Position numbers and translations under genes: made by a program
In this document: piece after piece, positions 42,164-51,509 of the stretch
Layout of the letters: the number at the start of each line of letters is the position of its first letter
Position numbering within the stretch: position 1 is the first letter of the stretch
Notes under the pieces: model-generated
What the model was told of the DNA's origin: nothing
Seen by the model: the letters and a program-made list of their open reading frames with translations, nothing else
Database searches by the model: none
Assembly: GCF_014842255.1 (NCBI RefSeq)
Contig: NZ_JACYVH010000002.1
Location: forward strand, 358,519 to 422,518
Origin: Frigoribacterium sp. CFBP 13712
Lineage (GTDB): Bacteria > Actinomycetota > Actinomycetes > Actinomycetales > Microbacteriaceae
Direction of reading: 5' to 3'
DNA length: 64,000 bases

Positions 42164-43778
42164 ACAGCGTGACCGCCGAGACCGGCGGCAGCGCCCGCAC
42201 GCCGGCGACCGCCGAACGGGCCAGGTAGTGGTTCTGCTGGTCGTAGAGGGGCAGCACGGTGTAGCTCTCGAGCACGATCTTCTGCGCCTGCTCGTAGAGG
42301 TCGGCGCGCTCGTCGGCGTCGGAGGTCTCGGACGCCCGCGTCAGCAGGTCGTCGAGGGCGGGGTCGCTCAGCTGGGCGAGGTTGGCGAAGTAGCCGCTCG
42401 GAGCCGGGGTGATGCCGTCGGTGTCGTAGAGGATCCGCAGCACGTCGGGGCCGACCTTCGTGTAAGGCGCGCTCACGAGGTCGTAGTCGTTCGCGGCCAG
42501 GGCGCCGTACCAGCTCGACAGGTCGAGGGGGGAGAGCGTCACCTCGAAGCCGAGGTCGCGGGCGCCGGCCTGCACCTGCTCGAAGAGCGACTGCTCGGCG
42601 GGGATCGACTGGTTCGTGCTCACCGGGAACTCGAGCGAGAGGCGCTCGCCGTCTTTCGTGCGGTAGCCGTCGGAGTCGCGCTCCGTCCAGCCGGCGTCGT
42701 CGAGGAGGGCTCCGGCCGCGTCGACGTCGACCTCGAACAGCGACGGGTCGGAGTAGGCGAGCGGCTCGACGCTCGACAGGGGCGAGTACGAGCGCTCGGC
42801 GGTGCCGAAGAACAGCGAGTCGATGCCGTCGGTGACGTCGACGCCCGTGACGAAGGCCTCGCGCACGCGCTCGTCGTCGAAGGGCGCCTTGCCTGAGTTC
42901 AGCTCGATGCGGTTCACGGCGCCGGGGCGGGGCGCGTCGATCTCGGCCAGGGCGTCGTCCTTCTCGGCGGCGACGAGGGTGTCGGGCTGGACGTTGTCGA
43001 TGACGTCGACCTGCCCGGCCTGCAGCGCCGAGTAGCGCGCCGCCGAGTCGGGGATGAAGCGCCAGACGACCTCGTCGAGGTACGCGGGGCCGTCGTGGTC
43101 GGCGTCGGCGGGCGGCGACGAGTAGTCGTCGTTGCGGGTGAGCACGATGCGGTCCTGCTTCGTCCACGACTCGACCACGAACGGACCGGTGCCGACGGGG
43201 GACTCGCAGTTGACCTCCTGGCTGCGCTCGAGCGCCGCGGGCGACTCCATCGCGACCCAGGGCTGCGTCAGCGATTCGAGCAGCGCGCTGTCGGGGGCGC
43301 TCAGGTCGAAGCGCGCCGTCTGCGCGTCGACGACCTCGACGCCGGTGACCTTGCCGAGGGCGAGGTAGCCCGTCGACGACAGGGTCTCCGGGTCTTGCAG
43401 GTGGGCGACGTTGGCGGCGACCGCGGCGGCGTCGAACGGGGTGCCGTCGCTGAAGACGACATCGTCGCGGAGGTCGAACGTCCAGCTGAGGCCGTCGGCG
43501 GACTCCTCCCATGAGGTCGCGAGCCAGGGGACGATCTCGCCCGACCCGTTCTTGGAGACGAGCGACTCGAGGTACTGGGTGGAGACCAGGGCCTGGGGGT
43601 AGTTGCCGCCGACGTGCGGGTCGAGGCAGGTCGGCTCGGCGTCGCCCGTCGCGTAGGTGAGGGTGCCGCCCGAGCGCGGGGTGGCGGACCCCGTGGCCTC
43701 GCCGCCGGTCGTGCACCCGGCGAGCAGGAGGGCGCCGACGGTGGTCAGGGCGAGGAGGGCGGGCAGACGGGTGCGCAT
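42141..43778 (-). CDS. ABC transporter substrate-binding lipoprotein (family 5, DppA-like)
   Basis: The 545-aa lipoprotein has a signal peptide with lipobox L-A-G-C (Cys22) and an SBP_bac_5 fold: GGTLTYATGDAEPTCLDPH, PWLATSWEESADGLSWTFDLRDDVVFSDGTPFDA, GTGPFVVESW and a C-terminal YDQQNHYLA. Such proteins bind oligopeptides or other small peptides/nickel complexes outside the membrane. A start 69 nt further upstream is open, but the ATG at 43778 has CCGGAG 5 nt before it and begins a proper signal peptide. It heads the transporter operon and is divergent from the tetR gene. Confidence 0.92.
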   Translation of the reverse strand: MRTRLPALLALTTVGALLLAGCTTGGEATGSATPRSGGTLTYATGDAEPTCLDPHVGGNYPQALVSTQYLESLVSKNGSGEIVPWLATSWEESADGLSWTFDLRDDVVFSDGTPFDAAAVAANVAHLQDPETLSSTGYLALGKVTGVEVVDAQTARFDLSAPDSALLESLTQPWVAMESPAALERSQEVNCESPVGTGPFVVESWTKQDRIVLTRNDDYSSPPADADHDGPAYLDEVVWRFIPDSAARYSALQAGQVDVIDNVQPDTLVAAEKDDALAEIDAPRPGAVNRIELNSGKAPFDDERVREAFVTGVDVTDGIDSLFFGTAERSYSPLSSVEPLAYSDPSLFEVDVDAAGALLDDAGWTERDSDGYRTKDGERLSLEFPVSTNQSIPAEQSLFEQVQAGARDLGFEVTLSPLDLSSWYGALAANDYDLVSAPYTKVGPDVLRILYDTDGITPAPSGYFANLAQLSDPALDDLLTRASETSDADERADLYEQAQKIVLESYTVLPLYDQQNHYLARSAVAGVRALPPVSAVTLYDAYTVG

Positions 43779-43868
43779 GGGACTCCGGGTGATCGGGAGG
43801 GGCGGGCCGGGTGAGGATGACGCCGTCACGGTCGTCGACGCTGACACCGGGACGGCGGAACACGTTTA

Positions 43869-43881
43869 TGGACGGAGTCCA
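43869..43881. promoter_or_regulatory. Candidate TetR operator (TGGAC-GGA-GTCCA)
   Basis: The perfect 5-bp arms with a 3-bp centre lie in the AT-richer middle of the 142-bp region between the binding-protein gene and tetR. This is where a divergently encoded repressor normally binds. Confidence 0.4.
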
Positions 43882-43920
43882 ACAAGTGCACCGATCGAGT
43901 GTACCGCCATGATGGAGGGC

Positions 43921-44544
43921 ATGTCAGACCCGTCACGGCGCCCGATCGGCCGCCCTCGCCGCTCGTCGGCCGAGATGCTCGCCGACGCCGCCGCCGAGCT
44001 GTTCCTCGAGAACGGCTGGTCGGGGACGACCGTCGACCAGATCGCCCAGCGGGCCGGGGTCAGCCGGGGCACCTTCTTCAACTACTTCGACTCGAAGGCC
44101 GACCTCTTCTGGCTCGACCTCGACGTGAGTCTGGCGGGTCTCGGGGAGCTGCTCCGCGCCTCCTCGGGATCACCGCCCGTGCGCAGCGTCGAGGCGGCGC
44201 TGGTCGCCGTCGGCCGCGCCCACGACCCGGCCCGGGTGCCCTGGGCGTTGACGCAGTCCGAGGCGATGGGTCTCGGCGACGAGCTCGTCGCGTCGGCGGC
44301 CGTCCGCGTCGTGCGACTGCAGTCGGTCGTCGCCGCCCATCTCGCCGAGGCCTCCGGCGGGCGACGGGGCGAGCTCGGTCACGAGGCCGCGGCGGCAGCT
44401 CTGGTGGCCGCCGCGGTGGCCGCGATCACCCACTGGGCGAGATCGGGAGTCGGTCGTCGCCCGCTCGGCGACGTGATGGCCGACGCCATGGGGCCGGTCG
44501 CCGACGGTCTCGACGCCGTCGCACGCCCGTCGACCGCCTCCTGA
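43921..44544 (+). CDS. TetR/AcrR-family transcriptional regulator
   Basis: The 207-aa protein has an N-terminal helix-turn-helix: MLADAAAELFLENGWSGTTVDQIAQRAGVSRGTFFNYFDSKADLFW. The remaining 140 residues form the ligand and dimer domain, rich in Ala. The start could be ATG 43909, 43912 or 43921; the last lies 3 nt after GGAG. It is divergent from the oligopeptide transporter operon and probably represses it and itself. Inducer unknown. One copy of the dispersed motif lies at 44156. Confidence 0.85.
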   Translation: MSDPSRRPIGRPRRSSAEMLADAAAELFLENGWSGTTVDQIAQRAGVSRGTFFNYFDSKADLFWLDLDVSLAGLGELLRASSGSPPVRSVEAALVAVGRAHDPARVPWALTQSEAMGLGDELVASAAVRVVRLQSVVAAHLAEASGGRRGELGHEAAAAALVAAAVAAITHWARSGVGRRPLGDVMADAMGPVADGLDAVARPSTAS

Positions 44545-44566
44545 CGACCCGGGAGGCGCATCCTCG

Positions 44567-45082
44567 TCAGTGCGTCGGCGTCGACCCGGTCGACGGTGAC
44601 GTCGGCGAGAGGACGTCGACGATGTCGGCCCTCTTCGGGAACACCCACTTGTTCATGGCCCAGTAGCGGAACACCATGGCGATGAGCGTGCCGATGATCG
44701 GGCCGCTGATGAAGTCCGCCACCTCCTGCGTGGCGAACGACACGTTCGGCACGCCGAGGCCGAAGCCGTAGCGCGAGAGGTAGAGGGGGGCCGAGTTCAG
44801 ACCGATGCCCACGATGCTGACCGCCGTGAACAGGAGCATCTCGTGCGCCGTGTGGCGGTCACCGCGATCGTCGAACGACCACTTCTTGTTCATCCAGTAC
44901 GACACGACGGTCGCGACGATCGTGCCGACGGCGAGGGCCGTGACCGGGTGCTGCGGGATGACGAAGAGCTTCAGGCCGTAGTTGATCACCATGGTGATGA
45001 CGAACCCGATGCCGCCGACCACGAGGAACCGGATGGCTGAGGGGTTGGCCCTGGCCAACCGGATCACTGAACGCACGAGCAT
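44567..45082 (-). CDS. GtrA-family membrane protein
   Basis: The 171-aa protein has four membrane helices and GtrA marks: AIRFLVVGGIGFVITMVINYGL, SYWMNKKWSFDDRG between helices 2 and 3, and a final VFRYWAMNKWVFP. GtrA proteins are thought to help translocate undecaprenyl-linked sugars for envelope glycosylation. No glycosyltransferase is adjacent, unlike the GtrA at the start of the window. The ATG lies 1 nt after a TACCGT hexamer; if that is the -10, a GTG at 45076 would be the leaderless start. Confidence 0.88.
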   Translation of the reverse strand: MLVRSVIRLARANPSAIRFLVVGGIGFVITMVINYGLKLFVIPQHPVTALAVGTIVATVVSYWMNKKWSFDDRGDRHTAHEMLLFTAVSIVGIGLNSAPLYLSRYGFGLGVPNVSFATQEVADFISGPIIGTLIAMVFRYWAMNKWVFPKRADIVDVLSPTSPSTGSTPTH

Positions 45083-45146
45083 CACGGTAGACGCCGGCGC
45101 CTCCGTCCACCTGACAGACCCGCCAACGGACAGACGACTCGTGCGA

Positions 45147-45174
45147 TCCGATGGACGCTCGCCACACCATCGGA
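45147..45174. promoter_or_regulatory. Inverted repeat upstream of the LAxTG protein gene
   Basis: TCCGATGG-12 nt-CCATCGGA has perfect 8-bp arms in the 288-bp divergent region between the GtrA and surface protein genes. It may be an operator or hairpin. Otherwise this region shows no clear promoter to me. Confidence 0.4.
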
Positions 45175-45370
45175 GGCCCGGTGTCGTCCGTCGAGATGAC
45201 GGAACCTCAATCGTTCGGATGACATCGGGTGACGAAACGATCACGGCCGCACGACCGGCCGCCTCGACTCCGTACGGTGAGGTCACACGGTCGACTTGAG
45301 GCCGTCTCGCGGGGCCCGGGGGTGGGTCGAGAGCACCGCGTCGAGCTCGGCCCACGCGAGAGAGATCACC

Positions 45371-46972
45371 ATGAAGAACACCCTGTCGGCCGCCGTCGCG
45401 CTGCCGACCGCCGTCGTCATCGCCCTGGGGGGACTCCTGATCGGCGTGCCCGCGGCCTCCGCTGCTCCGGCCCCGACGGAGCAGAGCGTCGGGCTCGCGC
45501 GACCCGCCGACGGGACGGTCGTCGACGGGACGGTCGTCGACGGGACCGCTGCCGACGAGGCCGCGTCTCCGGCGCCGACCGTCGGAGCCGACCCCGTCGA
45601 CGGCGCGCCGGTACCCGGCGAGGCACCGGTCGAGGATGTCCCCGCCGATCAGCCCGGCTCCGGCGCTCCCGTGGAGACTCCCGTCGCGGTCGAGCCCACG
45701 GCGCCCGGCTCGGACGTCGTCGCGAACCCGTCCGCATCCCCCTCGCCGGCCGCTCCGCCGGCCGTCGAAGCCGCCGCGGCCCCCGGCTTCACCGTGACCA
45801 GCCCCCTGGTCGGACAGCGGCTGACCTCCGCCGGCGTCCGCCTCGAGGCGTCGGTGCCGACGGGGAGCACGGTCCGCTGGAGCGTCTCCGACGGACAGAG
45901 CGGCCTGTCGCAGGTCGCCGACGGAGCGTTCTCCGAAGCGATCTCCCTCGACGGATCCACGGCGGCGGTCACGTACACCGTCGTGCTGCAGGTCTCGGGT
46001 GCGGACGGGGTCGACCTCGGCACCATCGATCGCGAGTTCGTCGTCGCCGGGCTCCCCACGAGCTCCGCACCGACGATCTCCACGCCCGGCGAGGGCGGCC
46101 GCGTCGAGGGACGACCTTACGAGTCGGGGGACTACGAGACGGGTGCGATCGACGTGACCGGAACGGGCACGCCCGGCTCAGTCATCGACATCGACCTGCT
46201 CGCGATCGTCCCGGCGACTCCCTGGGGATACGACGACGAGCCGCCGGTGGTGGCCGCCGACGGGACGTGGAGCGACGAGGTCTTCATGCCCTACGGCCAG
46301 TGGAGCATCTCCGCACGTCAGGGCGCGTTCGATGCGGACGGCTTCGCGACCACGCTCCCGTCCCGTGAGGCCTCGGTCGTCGTGAGCGTGCTCCGTCGCG
46401 TCGATCTCCTGCCCGCGGCTCCGGTCGTCACCTCGCCCGCGCAGGGCGGCACGGTGGTCGGTCGGCCCGATCGCAGCCAGGGGCACGACGGCTCGCAGGT
46501 CTTCACCATCGCGGGCACGGGCACCCCGGGCACGGTCATCGCCCTCTACGGGTTCTTCCCCGAGGGGCGCGCCGCGATCGACCGCTACGCGGCGGCGGCC
46601 CGGGGCGAAGGGGAAGGCGGCGGCGAAGGGGAGTTCGAGCCGCTCATCGCGGGCATCGACCCGACGATCGTCGGGGCCGACGGTACCTGGTCCATGACGG
46701 AGAGCCTGAAGCCGGGCACCTACTCGTTCGCCGTCTTCACGCTGTTCGACAACCCCGACCAATCGTTCATGTCGGGTCCGAGCAACGTCGTGACCTTCAC
46801 CCTGGTCGCCCCGACGGCCGTCGTGGGCACCTCCTCGACCTCCGGCACGTCGGCACTGGCCTACACGGGCGCCGAGGGATCGGGCCCGCTGTCGGTCGCT
46901 GCGCTGGTCGTGATCGGTCTCGGTCTCGTCGCCGTCGGATACGCCCGTCGCCGAACGCGTCGCCTCAGCTGA
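45371..46972 (+). CDS. Sortase-anchored (LAxTG) surface protein with Ig-like repeats
   Basis: The 533-aa protein starts with a Sec signal (hydrophobic core ending PAASAAPA). An acidic Pro/Ala/Val-rich stalk of about 110 residues contains the duplicated DGTVVDGTVVDGT. Three beta-rich modules follow; two share a repeat (PTISTPGEGGRVEGRPY and PVVTSPAQGGTVVGRPD, each followed by an I-x-G-T-G-T-P-G segment). The C-terminus has LAYTG, a hydrophobic helix and RRRTRRLS, a cell-wall sorting signal of the LAxTG type used by class E sortases of high-GC actinobacteria. No sortase is in the window. GAGAGAG lies before the ATG. The last 8 nt overlap the converging CDF gene. Binding partner unknown. Confidence 0.85.
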   Translation: MKNTLSAAVALPTAVVIALGGLLIGVPAASAAPAPTEQSVGLARPADGTVVDGTVVDGTAADEAASPAPTVGADPVDGAPVPGEAPVEDVPADQPGSGAPVETPVAVEPTAPGSDVVANPSASPSPAAPPAVEAAAAPGFTVTSPLVGQRLTSAGVRLEASVPTGSTVRWSVSDGQSGLSQVADGAFSEAISLDGSTAAVTYTVVLQVSGADGVDLGTIDREFVVAGLPTSSAPTISTPGEGGRVEGRPYESGDYETGAIDVTGTGTPGSVIDIDLLAIVPATPWGYDDEPPVVAADGTWSDEVFMPYGQWSISARQGAFDADGFATTLPSREASVVVSVLRRVDLLPAAPVVTSPAQGGTVVGRPDRSQGHDGSQVFTIAGTGTPGTVIALYGFFPEGRAAIDRYAAAARGEGEGGGEGEFEPLIAGIDPTIVGADGTWSMTESLKPGTYSFAVFTLFDNPDQSFMSGPSNVVTFTLVAPTAVVGTSSTSGTSALAYTGAEGSGPLSVAALVVIGLGLVAVGYARRRTRRLS

Positions 46973-47951
46973 TCGGCAGGAGGCTCGGCTCGTCGGGCGT
47001 CGACAGGGTGAGCACCGCCTCCTCGACCGCGTCGTGCTCCTCGAGCTCCCGCTCGACGCGACGGAGGGCCACGGCGACGTGCCCCTCCGTCTCGTCGCCC
47101 GACATGTCGACCGCCGCGACCAGGTAGAGACGCCCCGGACCGACGAACTCGGTGTGCAGGTAGGTCACCCGGGCGATCTCGGGGCGGTCGAGCAGACGCG
47201 CGAGCACGATCGACTCGAGCTCGTCGCTCGGGCTCTCGCCGACCAGGAACCTCCTGTTGCGGTCGACCAGCACGAGGGCGACGACCCCGAGCAGCACGCC
47301 CACCGCGATCGAGCCGACGGCGTCGAACACTGCTGAACCGGTGATCTGGTGCAGGAGGATGCCGAGGAACGCGATCACCAGGCCGACGAGCGCAGCGGCG
47401 TCCTCGGCGAAGACGGCGCGCAACGTCGGGTTCGAGCTGCGCAGCACGAACCGGAGGGTCGGCTGGCTGCGGTCGCGAGCGCTGCCTCGGGCCTGACGGA
47501 GGGCCTGCAAGAAGGAGGTGCCCTCGAGCACGAAGGCCACTCCGAGCACGATGTAGTTGACCAGGTAGTTCTCGGCCGCCTCGGCGGCGCCCAGCTGCGA
47601 GATGCCGTGCTGGATCGAGACGACGGCGCCGACCGTGAAGAGCCCGAAGGCCGCGAACATCGACCAGACGTAGGTCTCCTTGCCGTAGCCGAGAGGGTGC
47701 GAGGCGTCGCGTCGCCTCACCCCGCGCTTGTCGGCGATGAAGAGGAACACCTCGTTGCCAGTGTCGGCCCACGAGTGCGCCGACTCGGCCACCATCGAGG
47801 CCGACCCCGTGAGAAGAGCCGCCACCGTCTTCGCGACGGCGATCAGCAGGTTCGCCACGAACGCGACCAGCACGGTGGTGAAGCTCTCCGGCTTCGCCGT
47901 CCCCTCGGGCTGCGCGGTGCTCTGGGGGTCGGCGGTGCTCTCGGCGGTCAT
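46965..47951 (-). CDS. Cation diffusion facilitator (metal efflux) protein
   Basis: The 328-aa membrane protein has a CDF domain with about six helices: [38 protein letters not shown], where the His and Asp of HSWAD are metal ligands, and [19 protein letters not shown] with the second site. A C-terminal cytosolic ferredoxin-like domain follows ([21 protein letters not shown]). The group exports Zn, Mn or Fe by proton exchange. The plus-strand ATTCTG (CAGAAT on the minus strand) lies 7 nt before the ATG, so the mRNA may be leaderless. Confidence 0.9.
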   Translation of the reverse strand: MTAESTADPQSTAQPEGTAKPESFTTVLVAFVANLLIAVAKTVAALLTGSASMVAESAHSWADTGNEVFLFIADKRGVRRRDASHPLGYGKETYVWSMFAAFGLFTVGAVVSIQHGISQLGAAEAAENYLVNYIVLGVAFVLEGTSFLQALRQARGSARDRSQPTLRFVLRSSNPTLRAVFAEDAAALVGLVIAFLGILLHQITGSAVFDAVGSIAVGVLLGVVALVLVDRNRRFLVGESPSDELESIVLARLLDRPEIARVTYLHTEFVGPGRLYLVAAVDMSGDETEGHVAVALRRVERELEEHDAVEEAVLTLSTPDEPSLLPIS

Positions 47952-47958
47952 GATCTCG

Positions 47959-47964
47959 ATTCTG
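47959..47964 (-). promoter_or_regulatory. Putative leaderless -10 (CAGAAT) for the CDF gene
   Basis: The minus-strand hexamer CAGAAT ends 7 nt before the ATG at 47951, the same hexamer and geometry as at the SGNH lipoprotein gene. Confidence 0.4.
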
Positions 47965-48017
47965 CACTCTCTGCAGATGATCGCGCCGCGCCTCCTCGCC
48001 TTGTACGATGGACCCGC

Positions 48018-48168
48018 TGTGATCCGGCCATCACCGGGGAGCTCTCGGCAGAACGCGTCGACCGGCCCGTCAGGGCACGAGGCGTCAGTAGACCCGAGCG
48101 GGGCAGGCCCGTCACAGCCGCAGCAGAGCGGTCGCCCGCAGGGGCGGCAAGCGGGGTGGTACCGCGCC
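48018..48168 (+). ncRNA. ileS T-box riboswitch (ultrashort stem I, actinobacterial type)
   Basis: The leader has all landmarks of the translational ileS T-box of actinobacteria. Stem I is a short CCGG-CCATCA-CCGG hairpin with the isoleucine specifier ATC in its loop (48030-48032). The GGGGAGC and GGCAGAACG block and AGTAGACCCGAGCGGGG follow. The T-box core GGGGTGGTACCGCG is at 48153-48166. Uncharged tRNA-Ile binding should free the ileS ribosome-binding site (CTGGAG, 48217-48222). A -10 TACGAT lies at 48004-48009. Confidence 0.9.
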
Positions 48169-48227
48169 GACCGAGAACCCTCGGCAGGCGTCCTCGTGAA
48201 CGGACATCCGCACCACCTGGAGTTCCC

Positions 48228-51200
48228 ATGGCCTACCAGCCGGTACCCGCATCGCCCCGATTCCCCGACGTCGAACAGGGGATCCTCGCGTTCTGGAAGG
48301 GCGACGACACCTTCCGCGAGTCGATCCGCGCCCGCGAGGGCTGCGACGAGTGGGTCTTCTACGACGGCCCGCCCTTCGCCAACGGGCTGCCGCACTACGG
48401 CCACCTCCTGACGGGCTACGCCAAAGACGTGTTCCCGAGGTACCAGACGATGCGCGGCAAGCAGGTGCACCGTCGCTTCGGCTGGGACACCCACGGTCTG
48501 CCCGCCGAGCTCGAGGCGATGCGGCAGCTCGGCATCACCGAGAAGCACGAGATCGACGACATGGGCATCGGCGCCTTCAACGCGGCCGCCCGCAGCTCGG
48601 TGCTGAAGTACACCGACGAGTGGCAGGGCTACGTGACCCGCCAGGCGCGCTGGGTCGACTTCGACGACGACTACAAGACCCTCGACTCCACCTTCATGGA
48701 GAGCGTGATCTGGGCCTTCAAGCAGCTGCACGAGAAGTCGCTGGCCTACGAGGGCTTCCGGGTGCTGCCCTATTGCTGGCACGACCAGACGCCGCTGTCG
48801 AACCACGAGCTGCGGATGGACGACGACGTCTACAAGATGCGTCAAGACCAGACGGTCACGGTCTCGTTCCCCCTCGTCGGGGCGAAGGCCGAGGCTCTCG
48901 GGCTGACCGGCGTCGAGGCGCTCGCCTGGACGACGACCCCCTGGACCCTCCCGACGAACATGGCCCTCGCGGTCGGCCCGTCGATCGACTACGTGACCGT
49001 GCCCCACGCCCTTCTGCCCGGCGAGCGCACCGGCGACCAGCAGCTGCTGACCGGCAGCGTGTTCCTGCTCGCGGCCGACACCCTCGCCGCCTACTCGCGC
49101 GACCTCGGCTACGACTCGCCCGAGGCCGCCCAGGCCGCCGTCAGCGCGACCTTCGCCGGGGCCGAGCTCGAGGGCGTCGAGTACGACCGCATCTGGGACG
49201 TCTACGCCGACACCGAGACCTACGGCACCGAGAACGCCTGGCGCGTGCTCGTCGCCGACTACGTCGCGACCGGCGAGGGCACGGGCATCGTGCATCAGGC
49301 GCCCGCCTACGGCGAGGACGACCAGCAGGTCTGCGCCGCCGCCGGCATCCCCGTGCTGGTCTCCGTCGACGACGCGGGCCGGTTCCTGCCGCTGTTCGAC
49401 GAGCTCGGCGTCGCGGGTCAGCAGGTGTTCGACGCCAACAAGACCCTCGTGCAGCGTCTCCGTGCCGACGGCCGCCTCGTCCGTCTCGCGAGCTACGAGC
49501 ACAGCTACCCGCACTGCTGGCGCTGCCGCAACCCGCTCATCTACAAGGCCGTGTCGAGCTGGTTCGTCCGCGTGACCGAGTTCCGCGACCGCATGAGCGA
49601 GCTCAACCAGCAGATCACCTGGGTGCCCGAGAACGTCAAGGACGGTCAGTTCGGCAAGTGGGTGGGCGGCGCCCGCGACTGGTCGATCTCGCGCAACCGC
49701 TACTGGGGCTCGCCCATCCCGGTCTGGAAGAGCGACGACCCGGCCCACCCCCGGGTGGACGTCTACGGCTCGTTCGCCGAGCTCGAGGCCGACTTCGGTC
49801 GTCTGCCGCTCAACGAGCAGGGCGAGCCCGATCTGCACCGCCCCTACATCGACGACCTCACCCGTCCGAACCCCGACGACCCCACCGGTCAGAGCACGAT
49901 GCGTCGCATCGACGACGTCTTCGACGTCTGGTTCGACTCGGGCTCGATGCCCTTCGCGCAGGTGCACTACCCGTTCGAGAATCAGAGCTGGTTCGAGACG
50001 CACGCCCCGGCCGACTTCGTGGTCGAGTACATCGGCCAGACGCGCGGCTGGTTCTACGTGATGCACGCGCTGTCGACGGCGCTCTTCGATCGGCCCGCCT
50101 TCTCGAAGGTCATCAGCCACGGCATCGTGCTCGGCTCCGACGGTCAGAAGATGTCGAAGAGCCTCCGCAACTACCCCGACGTCAACGAGGTCTTCGATCG
50201 CGACGGCGCCGACGCCATGCGGTGGTTCCTGATGTCGAGCTCGGTGATCCGCGGCGGCAATCTCGTCGTGACCGAAGAGGGCATCCGCGAGGGCGTCCGG
50301 CAGTTCCTCCTCCCGCTCTGGAGCACCTACTACTTCTTCACCCTCTACGCGAACGCGGCCGACGCCGACGGTTCAGGAGGCGCGGGTCGCCACGTCGCCG
50401 ACGGCTACGTCGCGAAGTGGCGCACCGACTCGCGCGACGTGCTCGACCGCTACCTGCTCGCGAAGACGCGCCTCCTCGTCACCGACGTCGAGCGGCACCT
50501 GGACGCGCTCGACTCGCCTCTCGCGGCGGCGGCGCTCCGCGACTTCGCCGACGTGCTGACCAACTGGTACGTGCGCCGCTCGCGCGACCGCTTCTGGTCG
50601 GGCGACGACCACGACGCGTTCGACACGCTGTACACGGTGCTCGAGACGGTCACCCGGGTGGCCGCGCCCCTGGCCCCGCTGGTCGCGGAGGAGATCTGGA
50701 AGGGTCTCACCGGGGGTCGCAGCGTGCACCTGACCGACTGGCCCGACGCGTCGGCGTTCCCGGCCGACGACGCCCTGGTCGAGGCCATGGACTCGGTGCG
50801 CGAGATCGCCTCGTCGGGTCTCGCTCTCCGCAAGTCGACCGGTCTGCGGGTGCGTCTGCCTCTCGCGCGTCTCACGGTGGTGGCACCCGACCCGGCCGCC
50901 CTCGAGCCGTTCGCGTCGATCCTCCGGGACGAGCTGAACGTCAAGTCGGTCGTGCTCACCCCCCTGACCGAAGAGAGCCTCGGCGACTACGGCGTGACCC
51001 GCAAGCTGACGGTCAACGCCCGCGCCGCGGGCCCCCGCATCGGCAAGCAGGTGCAGCAGGTCATCCCGGCCGCCAAGAAGGGCGACTGGCAGCCCGTCGG
51101 CGAGAACGTCGTCGTGGGCGGCATCGAACTGCTGCCGGGCGAGTTCACGCTCGAGCTGGCGGTCGCCGACGCGGCCGCGGCCATCGGCTTCGTCGGCGAC

Positions 51201-51509
51201 GGCGGCTTCGTGCTGCTCGACACCGCGACGACGCCCGAGCTCGAGGCGGAGGGGCTCGCCCGCGACGTCGTCCGCGCCGTGCAGCAGGCCCGGAAGAACA
51301 CCGGGCTCGACGTGAGCGACCGCGTGGTGACGACCCTGGGCGTCGACGACGCCGGGGCCGACGCCGTCGAGACCCATCGCGACCTGATCCAGGCCGAGAC
51401 CCTGACCACCGAGCTCGTGATCGACCGACGGAGCGACCTCGCCGACCGCGTCGACGCCGTCGCCGTCGGCGCGGGCTCGGCCGTGACCGTGGAGGTGCGA
51501 CGCGCATGA
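48228..51509 (+). CDS. ileS: Isoleucyl-tRNA synthetase (eukaryote-like type 2)
   Basis: The 1093-aa class I synthetase has [17 protein letters not shown] (HYGH version of HIGH), [11 protein letters not shown] (KMSKS), an editing domain with [18 protein letters not shown] and a long C-terminal anticodon-binding region. The length and the [13 protein letters not shown] segment place it with type 2 IleRS (eukaryotic-like), the class that tolerates mupirocin better than type 1. ATG at 48228 follows the T-box leader. Its TGA overlaps the folC ATG by 4 nt, starting the ileS-folC-DUF4233 operon. Confidence 0.97.
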   Translation: MAYQPVPASPRFPDVEQGILAFWKGDDTFRESIRAREGCDEWVFYDGPPFANGLPHYGHLLTGYAKDVFPRYQTMRGKQVHRRFGWDTHGLPAELEAMRQLGITEKHEIDDMGIGAFNAAARSSVLKYTDEWQGYVTRQARWVDFDDDYKTLDSTFMESVIWAFKQLHEKSLAYEGFRVLPYCWHDQTPLSNHELRMDDDVYKMRQDQTVTVSFPLVGAKAEALGLTGVEALAWTTTPWTLPTNMALAVGPSIDYVTVPHALLPGERTGDQQLLTGSVFLLAADTLAAYSRDLGYDSPEAAQAAVSATFAGAELEGVEYDRIWDVYADTETYGTENAWRVLVADYVATGEGTGIVHQAPAYGEDDQQVCAAAGIPVLVSVDDAGRFLPLFDELGVAGQQVFDANKTLVQRLRADGRLVRLASYEHSYPHCWRCRNPLIYKAVSSWFVRVTEFRDRMSELNQQITWVPENVKDGQFGKWVGGARDWSISRNRYWGSPIPVWKSDDPAHPRVDVYGSFAELEADFGRLPLNEQGEPDLHRPYIDDLTRPNPDDPTGQSTMRRIDDVFDVWFDSGSMPFAQVHYPFENQSWFETHAPADFVVEYIGQTRGWFYVMHALSTALFDRPAFSKVISHGIVLGSDGQKMSKSLRNYPDVNEVFDRDGADAMRWFLMSSSVIRGGNLVVTEEGIREGVRQFLLPLWSTYYFFTLYANAADADGSGGAGRHVADGYVAKWRTDSRDVLDRYLLAKTRLLVTDVERHLDALDSPLAAAALRDFADVLTNWYVRRSRDRFWSGDDHDAFDTLYTVLETVTRVAAPLAPLVAEEIWKGLTGGRSVHLTDWPDASAFPADDALVEAMDSVREIASSGLALRKSTGLRVRLPLARLTVVAPDPAALEPFASILRDELNVKSVVLTPLTEESLGDYGVTRKLTVNARAAGPRIGKQVQQVIPAAKKGDWQPVGENVVVGGIELLPGEFTLELAVADAAAAIGFVGDGGFVLLDTATTPELEAEGLARDVVRAVQQARKNTGLDVSDRVVTTLGVDDAGADAVETHRDLIQAETLTTELVIDRRSDLADRVDAVAVGAGSAVTVEVRRA

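Noticed and set aside
46965-50120. CDF gene read as a 1051-aa protein extending opposite ileS
   Set aside because: The CDF domain starts at ATG 47951; the rest is antisense to ileS and crosses the T-box leader.
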